Origin: Heliocybe sulcata
Taxonomy: Eukaryota > Basidiomycota > Agaricomycetes > Gloeophyllales > Gloeophyllaceae
Length of the DNA stretch: 64,000 nucleotides
Assembly: GCA_004369045.1 (NCBI GenBank)
Contig: ML213545.1
Location: forward strand, 21,775 to 85,774
Direction of reading: 5' to 3'
The notes below the pieces were generated by a model. The model was not told the origin of the DNA. It did no database searches and saw nothing but the letters and a program-made list of their open reading frames with translations. This document shows, one piece after another, positions 38,334-51,922 of the stretch (positions are counted from its first letter, which is position 1; each line of letters opens with the position of its first letter). The position numbers were made by a program, and so were the translations under genes.

Positions 38334-38446
38334 CGGCACAGCTGTGCCGTTGCGAAAGGTCAAAGTGCAGGGGCACCTTCCTAGCACTTTGACATCAGGA
38401 CCAAACCCACAAACCATCCTTTGTGCCACCCCACCGGGTATATAAG
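38334..38446 (+). promoter_or_regulatory. Promoter of zinc-finger gene B: two palindromes plus TATA box
   Basis: Perfect 16-bp palindrome CGGCACAGCTGTGCCG (38334-38349; CGG-N10-CCG with a central CAGCTG). Then GTCAAAGTGC (38359-38368) paired with GCACTTTGAC (38384-38393). Then TATATAAG at 38439-38446. The order and spacing match copies A and C. Confidence 0.7.
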
Positions 38447-38680
38447 CCGTCCAAATTTCCCCTCGGTCCTACCACCCCCCACATCCGAAACTGTCAACTG
38501 CGTGTCTCTCCCAGCCCAACACCTTTACGCATCAGACCTCAGACCTTTGCTCTATACTCGAGATCAATCTCATCTTGACGCCACACCGCCGAACACGCTC
38601 GCCACAGTCGCGCTCGAAACGATCCTGCACAACTCGTACTCACACTACTCTCCAACATAAGACCACCACTTCGATAAGCC

Positions 38681-40619
38681 ATGTCCGAGTCCACCTCGCA
38701 GAACAATACACCGGCATCCCAAGGCGTCGACAACGGGCGAATGCCACCGGGCAATCAACCTGCCACGGGCGACATCGGGTCATTGGACAAATGGGTGCAG
38801 GACGAGGTACGCATTGTCTTATATATGATGAATGAATATAGCCTTACGTGACGCGCACACATCCGAGCCACTCGAAACCTTTATGCCAACATCCACACCT
38901 ACTACAAGCGAATTACCCAGCGATACGACCACACCAGACTCTTGGGAGGCCTTGCATGAGTTCTACACTGCTCTCTTTGGCCCTTCAGCAGACACCGCGC
39001 CAGATGTATCACAGGAAGGGGCTATGAACGACACCACGCCGTTGGGCGGCCCCGCGGATACCATCGGCCCTCCCATCCAGTCATCACAGTATAACTCCAC
39101 TACCATACCGCCGCACCAGCCTGAACACGTCGCCGAGACGGCACCTGTAACATTCACACCTGCACCACAGGGCCCGTTGCCCACCTGGCCAACGGCTTTC
39201 ACGCTGCCCTCCTGGCCAACGGATTTCATGCTGGCCAACTTTGAGCTCAGTACGGTCAGCCCCGCCGATGTCTTCCTATACAGTCTCACCAGCGAAGCAG
39301 CGGAACCTACTCACCACTCACCCGAGCCAACACTGTTCCCATTCCGGGCACCCATCCCTACATCCCGTCGCTCGGTAACACCACCCCATGTCTCTCCGCC
39401 TGCCGACGACGGAGATGACAATAACTATGCATCCTCTGCACGAGAAAGCTTAGATACTGTGATATCCGACAACAAGGACGGAGCTTCTGCAAGGCTGTAC
39501 GCGGGCGGGAAGAGCCAGCGTACCCCAGTTTCGCGCTCGCATCTATGCAGCGCAGCTCGCAGGAGCGACACTCATGTCTTTTCTTCGGCTCCTCACCCGA
39601 CCTCTGGTCACCCTAGACGTGTTGGGTCTCCTCCTCCCATGTTCGTGTCGAGTGAGAGAAGCACCACACTAGGAGCTAGTCCTTCGACTTCCGATCGCCG
39701 CGAACCTTCCTCAGTCGCGCAATGGACCGGGATGCCGGGCCCTGGTCCCTCTACGCTGGCAACTGCCTCTCACCCATCTATGTTGTTAGATAAGTCCCGG
39801 GCCTACACCGGCGGCAAGGTCCCGCGCAACCCCGAGCTCCATCGCCAGACGGTGTACCCCAAGTCCAAGCCCTCGAAGGCCACGAAGGGCAAGACCGGTA
39901 AGGGCAAGCGGCGCGCACAAGACGATGGGGATGAGGACTACGTACCTGAGAGGACGACGAGGAACAGAAAGCACAAGCAGAAGGGGACCGAGGTTCCCCA
40001 GCCCGGCCTCGCGTTGAGCTTCGACATAGCGGACTACGACTTGTCCGAAAGCGAGCCGCTCCTGGCCAGGGTGACACGTTCGAGCGGCAACCCCATCGCT
40101 TCTTCGTCCGGTGTGCAGCTCGAGGACCTACAGCCAGAGGCCATCCACGCCGAGCTTGACGAGGACCAGGACGGTACCGATGAATACAAGCCGAGCGACG
40201 GAAGCGAGAGTGCCAGCACTAGCCCCGAGCCCAACCCGCCGAAACACAGGACCACCGTCGCAGTTGAGAAGTCGAAGAAAAAGCCTCCTCCCGAGAGCTC
40301 CAAGCCCGCCTGTCCCGAGTCCCGCCTCGAGCCGCTCCAGGTGACGCACGACGGCATCACCAAGTGGATTTGCCCGCACGATGGCTGTGATCACCGCACC
40401 ACGTCCAAGGGCGACATGGGCCGCCACATGCAAAGCAGACGCCATGTGGGCCCGCAATTCTTCTGAAAGCGGTGCAACAGGTTGTTCCAGCGCGCCGATC
40501 CGCTGAAGCGACATTGCAAAGGAGGGAAGTGCCCCGGAGGCACGCATAGTCCTGAGGAGTGTGCACCACCACCACGACGAGGGCCTCGAGGAAGAGTGGA
40601 GAGGCAGAAGACTCAATAG
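38681..40619 (+). pseudogene. Zinc-finger protein copy B, truncated by a stop and with a lost splice acceptor
   Basis: Exon 1 (38681-38806) encodes [15 protein letters not shown]... and ends at donor GTACGC. The acceptor used by copies A and C (CAG before Thr) is CAC here (38851-38856 region). The next AG, GAG/CCA at 38867, would rescue the frame with loss of three residues; reading through the intron hits TGA. The body is otherwise collinear with copy C, including [15 protein letters not shown] and finger 1 (CPHDGC...H...H). At 40464-40466 the codon for the first cysteine of finger 2 is TGA. The frame stays open after it to TAG 40617-40619, with the rest of finger 2 ([17 protein letters not shown]) preserved. 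So it is a recent loss: at best a protein with one finger. Confidence 0.8.
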
Positions 40620-41471
40620 ACGAACGCCAGGAAGAGAGGAGCGGACGAAGGTGTCTGCATATAGATTTGGTTACGGGCTTCTGTTTGCGCAAGTAGTATT
40701 GTTCGAGTTCGATTTTCTGGTGATTTCGCTTACATTCGGTCTTGTTCGTCACGGCTATTACCTTTCACTCTCCCCCTATTGTTCATGCTCCATACCGTGT
40801 AGTTTAGCTTCCTGCTTCGTTCTCCTTGTCCGGCCGTATACCCTGTAGTTTATGGGGTTCCTATAGTTTCTTACTTCATCAATTAGATTCTATTTTGAAC
40901 CTGAGCTCACTCACCAATGTCAATTACTACCATAAAGACAGACTGCGGAGTCTGCCAGTCAGATAGATGGTGTGGAGGATACATACGCAAGACGTGCCGA
41001 GCCGTACGAGAGCGCCATACGATCAAGATGGGCAGCGATAGGGACATCGCGCTCATTCCTGTGTCCAACTTGGAACAAGATGACATTAAACGTTCATTAC
41101 CGACTGTTAGAGAAGGCCGATGCTTACCTCTCATAGTATAGACGCGTCCTGAAGATGTCCCTGTCGATGCGGTCGGACTTCCACTGCTACAGTGATCCAC
41201 CGGCACAAAAGCGTAGAGAGAAATACAGTACTGTCATAAACATACCGTTTAGAGGCTTCCAGAGCCTGAGCAAAGAGAAAATCCTGCAACGTCCTAACAA
41301 TGAGCGGGAGACATAAGTAGTATGACGAGACGGTAAAAACAACTTCCGGCATTGGCCGATGCCATCTCTACGCCATCGCTCTACGCCTTGTCGCTCTCGC
41401 TAAGCATCCCAGTATACATTCAGGATCGTTCGAATTGTTTTCGATCCTGCGACATACAACGGCTCACAACT

Positions 41472-42525
41472 ATGTCAATCACTTCCCGGCGCCCTCAGCA
41501 CATCCCAGCACCGCTCTGCCTCGCATGCGCCTCCTCTCTCCCGCCCAAACCGTCCGACTCTGATCTATACCACACCCGGTGCTGCAACCGACCCATATGC
41601 CCCGCTTGCGTTCAGAGGAACCCGAGGTTAACGCGGTACGATCCTTGTCTGGCTTGCTTGGGCGGCGTTCGGGCTGTCAGTAGAAAGACAGGGGAAGAGG
41701 CGAGGAATGTGGATGCGGCGGTGAGAGATGAGGATGTGTTTGTGGTGGGAGAGGAAGAGGAGGAAGGGGATGATGTGTCGCTGAGCGATACGCTTGTGCC
41801 TGAGTCTTCGGACGGGTTGACGGAGGTACTTGCGGCAGAGACTCAGGCTGAGAACCTCCCCGCCAGCTCTATATCTGCTCCGGCAAAGTACTATATCCAG
41901 CCTGGAGACACGCTGCTTGGCATTTCTCTGAAATTCCATGTCGATGTGGGTATACTCCCTATAGCATCTGCTTGGGCCATATATACTCATACGCTTCTTG
42001 CAGGGTCGCCACCTCTGTCGTCTCAATAACCTTCCCACCACTACTCTAACTACGACCCCTCACATCTTACACACCCGCCGTCTCATAACCCTCCCGCTGA
42101 CCGCCAAGACGCAAGGCAAAGCCCACGTCTTCACGGGGGACATCCCGCCAACCTCAGAAGACGCAGTGCGAGACAAGGTCAGGGAAGAGAAACGCAGACG
42201 AGAGGTCGCGCGCAGCCGGTTCCAGACGCTCACGAAGGAAGCAGATTGGGCCGTCGTACAAGCGTACGTGGCGATAGCCGACGACATCGAGGACGAGGAC
42301 GAGTTTGAGGGGAAGCGAAAGGAGGGCGGGGAGGGGAGGAGGCCGTTGGGGGAGATGAATGGGAGCAGTTTGGAGGCCAGGGCGGTATGTCGGTATATGG
42401 ATGATGACGAGTGGGAGGCGCGGGAGGTGAGGGATGGGAGGGCTGTTGCGGTACAGCGTTTCCCGATGTCGGCAGGGGCGAGTGGAAGTGGGTCACGGAG
42501 GGTGTGGGGAGTGTGGAGGCGGTAG
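41472..42525 (+). CDS. LysM-domain protein with N-terminal cysteine cluster
   Basis: From ATG 41472 the first ~70 residues carry paired cysteines (CLAC, CC, CPAC, CLAC) resembling a zinc ribbon. An acidic linker follows. Then a LysM repeat, KYYIQPGDTLLGISLKFHVD/GRHLCRLNNLP, is interrupted by an intron at about 41946-42003 (GTGGGTATAC...TTGCAG). The C-terminal part is charged, with a predicted helix (VREEKRRREVARSRFQTLTKEADWAVVQAYVAI). There is no signal peptide, so despite LysM's chitin/peptidoglycan-binding reputation (family knowledge) this is likely intracellular. Such LysM proteins with no secretion signal are common in fungi and their role is unclear. It converges with the NmrA-like gene. 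No disruption. Confidence 0.82.
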
Positions 42526-42655
42526 AGCAGTTGGTACGTTCATATTGATGATTGCTTTGCGTGGAAGTATTCCTTTCAACTCACAATCAGAGGATACTTC
42601 TAGGTTACATCGCGTCGGCTAGACTGTCGGTACATCTGTTATCTTACAAGGTAAT

Positions 42656-43686
42656 TCATGCCTTTCCAAATTTCGTCTTCAAGTACTCCTCGATACTCGT
42701 TCTGTGCACCTCCGGGAACGACTTGTGGCAATTGAACTCCTCCGGCCTCCACCCCAATCCCGTCCCCTGGCTCCCTTTCACGACGTACCAGAACTGCACG
42801 GGGATTTTGCTACTATCCGCCACTTCCCTCGGTGCCCTGCTTGGTTCCTCAATGACCCTGTGCGCCTCCTCCATCGGTACGTGTATCCTCTGCACCTTCT
42901 TCCCACTATACTCCTCCAACATCTGCGCGATCCTCTCCTGGCTGACGGTGTCGCTCGGAAAGTTGAGCGTTCTATTCTGCGAGTCGTGAGGCCTAGCGAG
43001 CGTGGCAACTACAAAGTTGCCGACATCGGAGATGCTGGACCAGTCGACGGGCGCCGAGGCGTCGCCGAGGATGTACATCTTGTAGACAGGCCCGACGGTG
43101 GACGGGTCTTGTGCCCAGGTGCACCAGATGTGCTCCCAGGATTGGTCGTAAAAGTCGCCGTTGCCGATGATGGTGTAGGAGATGCGTCCTGACGTGATGG
43201 CGGGGTGGCGGGTGAGCCAGTCGGCGAAGCGGGCTTTTTGGTCCCATAACTGATATTTCGGTGTGAGTGCAGGAGTATAGGTGCAATGAGGAGGGAACCT
43301 ACAGGGTGGACATGCCCCCAGTCGTCACCGGGCTTGCGATAGATGTTGTGGAAGCCCCATTCGCTGGGGTAGAAGCGCTTTACGCCGGCCTCGAGGGATG
43401 CTTCGAAGAGGCCCTTTTGTGCGTCGATGACTGGGCCGTTCAGAGCGCTGATGACAACGTCGATGCCCTTTAGTGCGTTGGCTAGGTGCGCGGGGTCGGA
43501 GAGGTCGGCTTCTTGGACGCGGACCGTGTCTGGGAAGGAGGCGGCTTGAGACGAGCCGGGGCGGAGGAAGACGGTTAGGGTGGGATTGTATCCTGAGATT
43601 TGGGGATGGAGGAGGGCTTGAAAGATGTGCTGCCCGATGTTTCCGGTTGCGCCGAAGATGGCGATGTTCTGCAGGTCTGAGGACAT
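42656..43686 (-). CDS. NmrA-like / isoflavone reductase-like NAD(P)-binding protein
   Basis: Atypical short-chain reductase. ATG 43686 (MSSDLQNIAIFGATGNIGQHI) gives the dinucleotide-binding GATGNIG motif at residues ~11-17. An in-frame upstream ATG at 43761 exists but precedes a poor N-terminus, so the shorter start is preferred. Further motifs: VFLRPGS, VQEADLSD, GIDVVISALNG and RFYPSEWGF. One intron near 43252-43303 joins the two halves. The second half has WLTRHPAITSGRISYTIIGNG and ISDVGNFVVATLARP, ending EEYLKTKFGKA. Family knowledge: these enzymes reduce aromatic or isoflavonoid-like substrates or act as redox sensors; the substrate is not inferable. It is complete. Confidence 0.88.
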
Positions 43687-44311
43687 TTTGTGTTTAGGAT
43701 TGTTGAGCTCAAGTGAGGTGGGTGCTCTATATAGCACGGTGTGGGATGAGACGTAGGGCATTTGTCATAGTAGTGCAGCCGTCTAATCGTGCCGCGGTGC
43801 TCGGGTGACCACCTGGTACGTTGTGGTCATGAGTACCCCACGTCGGTGATTAGCTATGTCGAGTTAACTTCCAATTCTCAGATACTCCCCTGAATTGCTC
43901 CTAAGCACGCAGGCGCGTAGGGAAATGACGCCACGGTTCGGAGATCGTTTGGGTAATACCCCTACTACGTGAGGATAGATGCACCTCATGGAACTGCATC
44001 ACATGGTTGCTGGAGTACTAGTGTAGCTTTCCTTTTTGAATAATCCTCTGATAAGGCGAGCTTAGAGATACAGTGACGAGCACCGAGCTGTAGGGTCACC
44101 TACACGAGAGAGTAAAGACTGCTGACCTGATGCTACATAAGTCCTCGAACCGCAGAAACACCAGACGAAGGTCCCATCAATTCGTTGTTTTGTCGTGTTA
44201 GGATCGCAAGGCTTTGCCAAACATGAGCAAATAACAGCTACGCCGTAGCCACCGCAGCGCAGGCAGCGCATCTAATGGTATAGACCTGCTTGTCTCCTAC
44301 CCTCCGCCGCC
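43687..44311. other. divergent promoter region, NmrA-like / ARP3
   Basis: No gene found. A short frame near 44100-44270 on the minus strand was examined as a tRNA candidate and rejected. Confidence 0.45.
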
Positions 44312-45970
44312 ATGTCAGTCCTGGCGCCCATCATTTGCGACAATGGAACTGGTTTCTCGAAAATTGGGTATGTGACTGTAGCGTGCTGGACACTGGGATG
44401 AATCTCATGCGTTGTCCAGGTTCGCGGGCAACTCTGACCCATCCTTGTACGTACTTTTACAAGTTCTGACTGTTTGGAGGCTGAATCTGCATCCAGCGTC
44501 TTTCCTACTGCAATCGCGACGCGAGGCCCTGCATCACAGGCCAGTAGAGGCCCGTCTGTACCAGCGAAGCCCGGTCATCTCGCGTCCAAGCGTGGAGTAG
44601 AGGACTTGGACTTCTTCATCGGCGACGAGGCCGTCGCGAACGCAAAGACACCCGGATACGCCGTCAACTATCCGATCCGCCATGGTATCATCGACAATTG
44701 GGATTACATGGAGCGGTACTGGGAGCAGGTCATCTTCAAGTACCTGCGCTCTGAGCCAGAGGACCACTACTTCCTCCTGGTGCGTCCCCTCCCGCTCTTC
44801 CTCTCCTTCGTCTCACATGGGATAGACCGAGCCGCCACTCAACCCGCCCGAAAATCGCGAGCAAATCGCGGAGATCTTCTTCGAGTCGTTCAACATCAAG
44901 GGCCTCTACATCGCCGTGCAGGCCGTGCTCGCCCTCGCCGCCTCCTGGTCCTCCAACCGCGTCACCGACCGCACCCTCACCGGCACCGTCATCGACTCGG
45001 GCGACGGTGTCACCCACGTCATCCCCTGCGCTGAAGGCTACGTCATCGGCTCCGCCATCAAGCACATCCCTATCGCCGGCCGCGACATCACGCAGTTTGT
45101 GCTCAACTTGATGCGCGAGCGCGGGGAGATGGCGAGCGTCCCGCCAGAGGACCAGCTGAGGGTCGCGGGGAAGGTGAAGGAGAATTATAGCTATGTGTGT
45201 CAGGATATCGTGAAGGAGTTTAGGAAGTACGACGCGGAGCCGTACAAGTACTTTGAGCGGTACGAGGGCGAGCATAGTGTCACTGGCAGGGTGGGATAGC
45301 CATTTTGAGCATGCGATTTGTGGTCGCTGACATTGCTCAGAAATACGGCCTCGACGTCGGCTACGAACGCTTCCTGGCCCCCGAGATCTTCTTCAACCCC
45401 GAAATCTACTCCTCTGACTTCCTAACGCCCCTCCCCGAGGTCGTCGACGGCGTCATCCAGCAGTCGCCCATCGACGTCCGGCGAGGGCTGTACAAGGTCA
45501 GCGAGGTCATTTCGCTCGTACTTCCTTTTATCTCATCGGAGTTGCGTCCAGAACATTGTGCTGTCGGGAGGATCGACAATGTTCCAGCATTTTGGCCAGC
45601 GCCTGAAGCGCGACCTCAAGCACCTCGTCGACCAGCGCCTGGAGGCGACCGCGGTCGCCAGTGGGAGTGTGCAACGGGTGCGTCTGTCCTTCTCTCCTCT
45701 CGTCCTGTGCTCACACACCTCCCCCTCAGTCGTCCGGTGTCGAAGTGGAGGTCATCTCGCACAAGCGCCAGCGGTACGCCGTTTGGTACGGCGGCTCGCT
45801 CCTCGCAGACCTGGTACGCAGTGCTTCGGCTCTCTTGTCGTTGTCTGGAGTCGCATGCTGACATCGATGTGCAGCCCGGCTTCTACCAGGCGTGTCACAC
45901 GAAGGCCCAGTATGACGAGATCGGGCCCAGCATTTGCAGGCGGTACCAGATCTTTGGCAGTGCTACGTAG
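44312..45970 (+). CDS. ARP3: Actin-related protein 3 (ARP2/3 complex)
   Basis: Subunit of the ARP2/3 complex that nucleates branched actin filaments (family knowledge). From ATG 44312: [90 protein letters not shown] (second phosphate loop), [65 protein letters not shown] and [11 protein letters not shown], then TAG 45968-45970. About seven introns, all in frame. Length is normal for the family (~430 residues). Essential housekeeping gene only ~18 kb from the telomere. Converges with SelO. Confidence 0.95.
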
Positions 45971-46187
45971 ATGCATATCATCAGGCCATGTACAGTACTA
46001 CGCATTCCGTTTGCTGCGGAAGAAGTAACGAATAGCATACCCGGTTAATCTCAAGCACGACGTGTATGCCTGAGAGCACGCGCGGCGAACGAATGGCAAG
46101 GTCAAGGACGCATCGCGTTGGTAAGAATACAGGGTACAAGATCGCTTGACGATACAAAGGATGTACATAATCGACGGAAGGCGCGCT

Positions 46188-48763
<2,576 letters not shown>

Positions 48764-50354
48764 TTTGACGATTTCACTACCTCGCATGTAAAGCAGCGTC
48801 TTTCCTCAAGGTAGCTTCGTAGGGTCTGTCACGACTAACCTTCTAGTATGTAGTACCAAGTGTTGCTTGCTCGTCGTGTGTCGTCTGTAGGTTGAAGAAG
48901 GCGTACTCGAGCGGTCTTAACTTACACAGCTCAGAGTTCGCTCCATGATAGCGTCATGTGCATCGTCGCATCGAGTGAACCATTTCCCACTGTAACAGGA
49001 CCTAGCGTGGTATCGTAGAGAGTTCATGTCGAATCTCAACATTGTGCAATTGCCACAGAATCAGCAGGAGGACACAGTTGCATTGCAGTCGAAGTTAGCA
49101 ATCGTAGTGGACTCGGTAGGACGCATCAGTTGCGCCCAGCGCTTAGGGCCTCCCGGAGATAGCCGCGTAAGCGCCCGTACGCACGAACATAAAAATACTC
49201 AGAAAGTACTCTGCAGCGGACCGAAAAACAATTCGAGGGATGAAGCTGAAGATGCAATGTATACTGGGATACTTAAGTTTCAGGCCTCAGACCCGAGGGG
49301 CACGCGCGGAGATTTCCGGCGACGTCAACTACATGGTGGTGCCCCCCAAGCGACTTTACGGGGTCCTGATTTGCGCTTTCCTGCACGATTTGCCCGCGTT
49401 TTGCTGCTGTGGCTTGCACACGCCATGGATAGTCCCATCAAATTTTCATAAGTCTTATATGATCAATAGAATATATGTGGTCCATTTTTTACGGCTGTAG
49501 AATGACCATGTTAAAGGTAATAAATCAGATATCCGTCAAGGACAGGTGCACCACCTGTCCCGATTTGGATGGAGGCCGCGGGTGGCGCGCGTATACGCAA
49601 GGTGTCAAACTTCGGTGGGTGCAGCTTGCCCTTCCAATTCTTCACACTTTGAACCAAGTATACAAAAGTAAATTCCAAACATATATACATATATTCACTC
49701 CTTTTTCTGTAGTCTGCTCTCCCGGGTAAATAAACAGAGTCCCTTTAAACCGAGCTCTTGAAGTTCTGCATGCTGAAGATAAAGCCTAAGGGGCACTACA
49801 GAATGGACACAAGTAAATATACTATTTGTATATGCTTTATTGGCTTCATAATTCCATTGTGATAATGTGGAATGACCTGCGGTCTTCTGGGCACCATGTA
49901 GGAGGTATGTCTTGACTACCCTGAGCAGCCGGTATCGAGCCCAAGTACTAGGGCCCTGTTGCGGCGCGTCATCTGAGCAATGTAAGAATTAAGTATTTAC
50001 TGATGAAGATTAATCCAGTGGCACTGAATTACGGTCAATTCTCGTCAGTTGTCCCATTGTGAGCAATATCCTGGCTGTGGAACATAGGATAATGGGTACC
50101 TCGTCATAATGTATGCTACTGAGTACTGTATTTACCACATAAATCATCTTCCACTACAGCAATATACATTTGCAGGTACATCACGTACAGCAGGACTGCG
50201 TTGTAGAGCGTTACAGGCTGTGGTCAACCCGGAGGCTAACTAGGTAACGCCACAAGTTTCCCTTTTCGGGGTGGTGGTACATGCTTCCGGGGTCCAGATG
50301 CGCTTTCCAGAGTTGATATCGTGCATTTTCTGGCCGCCGGCCCCCTGGTTCTGG
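48764..50354. other. AT-rich stretch between SelO and module C
   Basis: From about 49000 to 50230 the sequence is markedly richer in A+T than the surrounding gene DNA. It has runs such as TATACATATATTC and no credible gene. A 141-codon frame at 49026-49451 lacks motifs. Such a block may be an inserted element or decayed transposon, but I found no convincing terminal repeats. Confidence 0.4.
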
Positions 50355-50768
50355 ATGGCGAGAGCGAGGCGTAGAGATGGCATCGGCCAATGCTGAAAGT
50401 CGCTCGTATTGAGTTTTTCTTACTTCTGTTCATATTTACTCTCTCGCCATATGTCTCCCGCTAGCGCTCATCGTTAGGAGTTTGCAGGGTTTTCTGGCTC
50501 TTTGCTCAAGCTCTAGAAGCCTCTATGTAGCATGCTCGAGAGTACCGTGTCTCTCTCTACGCTTTGTGCCGGTGGATCACTGTAGCAGTGGAAGTCCGAC
50601 CGCATCGACAGGGACATCTTCAGGACGCGTCTATACTATGAGAGGGAAGCATCGGCCTTCTCTAACAGTCTGTAATGCACATTCAATGTAACCTTGTTCC
50701 AGGTTGGACACAAGAATGAGCGCGATGTCCCTATCGCTGCCCATCTTGATTGTATGGCACTCTCGTAC

Positions 50769-51543
50769 GGCTCGGCAATCTTGGGCAATACGACCCCCAG
50801 AAAAAACAGTCCCACGCCACCCTGACTGCGCTTTTAGTGGGAGGATATTGATCAGTGACTGTGGGCAACCTGGCAGAGAGGCAATGAAGCCATAGCTCAA
50901 TTACACTAGTCTAATGTGCTTGAGTAACTGGAAGCAGATAAAGGTGCAATATTGAGGGGTTTGAGGGGTATAAAGTGTATTTGAGTCGGAAAATGGAGGT
51001 AATATATACATTATAGCTCTCAAGACCTGTAAGCAGACATGGTGTAGTGGATAATGTGTACAATTTCGGCTTACGCGGCATGCTGAAGGTTGTTCGTTCG
51101 AGTCTCCTTGTTTGTATGATTTTTATGGTCAGCGCACATGGCGATTCGTCTACACCATAAGATTTTTGACAATTACTGGCACAGTACTATCTTGTGTTCT
51201 ATCTTATATTCTATTCTTGCTTACAGAAAACTTCACAATTCCAGCACACCCCTCGAAGTTAGCGCACGGTCGCATTTGTGGCGCTATGGGCGTTATCTTC
51301 CATTTCGGTAGTTGCGACCTCAGTCCGTGTTGGGAGGATTGCATTTCCTCTTGGAGTGACACTGCCAGTACGACCATGTATCTACCCTGATAAATAATGG
51401 ACTTAGACGATCGACAATCTGCTTCCGCGTCCACGACCACACTTCGCATTTCGCGAACGCGAGCAAACCACGTGCGGCTTGATTAGTCAGCGAGGCGTGG
51501 GACTGTTTTTTCTGGGGGTCATATTGTACAAGTTGGCTCGGCA
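50769..51543. mobile_element. Non-autonomous DNA transposon (MULE-like MITE), with target duplication
   Basis: The element is 50778-51534 (757 bp). Its ends are ~41-bp imperfect inverted repeats: 50778-50818 and 51494-51534, both containing GACCCCCAGAAAAAACAG and TCCCACGCC. It is flanked by the 9-bp direct repeat GGCTCGGCA at 50769-50777 and 51535-51543. Module B carries that sequence once (40993-41001, opposite strand) with flanks matching both sides, so it is the empty site. It has no transposase frame, so it must have moved in trans. A 9-bp duplication with long inverted repeats fits Mutator-like elements best. The class call is inference; the insertion itself is directly visible. Confidence 0.85.
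51033..51124 (+). other. tRNA-like sequence with polymerase III A and B boxes
   Basis: Box A TGGTGTAGTGG (51040-51050) fits TRGYNNARNNG, and box B GTTCGAGTC (51096-51104) fits GWTCRANNC. The flanks GCAGACA (51033-51039) and TGTTTGT (51109-51115) pair over all seven positions as an acceptor stem, including two G-U. TTTTT follows at 51120-51124 as a terminator. The T-stem pairs poorly, and the anticodon arm would have an 11-base loop, so it is not a functional tRNA as drawn. It is a decayed tRNA or the head of a tRNA-derived SINE, lying inside the transposon. Confidence 0.5.
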
Positions 51544-51922
51544 CGTCTTGCGTATGTATCCTCCACACCATCTATCTGACTGGCAGACTCCGCAGTCTGT
51601 CTTTATGGGAGGAATTGACATTGGTGAGTGAGCTCGGGTTCGAACTCAATAGAATCTAATTGACGAAGTAAGAAACTATAGGAACCCCATAAACTACACG
51701 GTATACGGCCGGACAAGGAGAACGAAGCAGGAAGCTAAACTACACGGTATGGAGCATGAACAATAGGGGGAGAGTGAAAGGTAATAGCCGTGACGAACAA
51801 GACCGAATGTAAGTGAAATCACCAGAAAATCAGACCCGAAGAATACTACTTGCGCAAACAGAAGCCCGTAACCAAATCTATATGCAGACACCTTCGTCCG
51901 CTCCTCTCTTCCTGGCGGTCGT

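Larger units (their letters stand above)
37465..41400 (+). repeat. Subtelomeric module B
   Basis: Collinear with module A (6826-11135) and an inverted copy of module C (50355-55085). It includes the same left-edge words, a ~230-base upstream segment (ATGGACGCCAGCTCTAATAC) shared with C, the paired promoter palindromes, the zinc-finger gene, the 3' flank with GTGTAGTTTAGCTTCCTGC, and the right-edge CCGGCATTGGCCGATG. TGCCGAGCC at 40993-41001 occurs once here and is the empty site of the transposon found in C. The module ends just upstream of the LysM gene, so that gene's promoter abuts or overlaps the duplication edge. Confidence 0.85.

Noticed and set aside
38966-39289. Antisense frame over zinc-finger gene B, repeated antisense in copy C
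   Set aside because: It is conserved only because the sense strand is; it has no motif of its own.
44100-44280. tRNA-like region upstream of ARP3
   Set aside because: No consistent cloverleaf; the A-box candidate fails at conserved positions.
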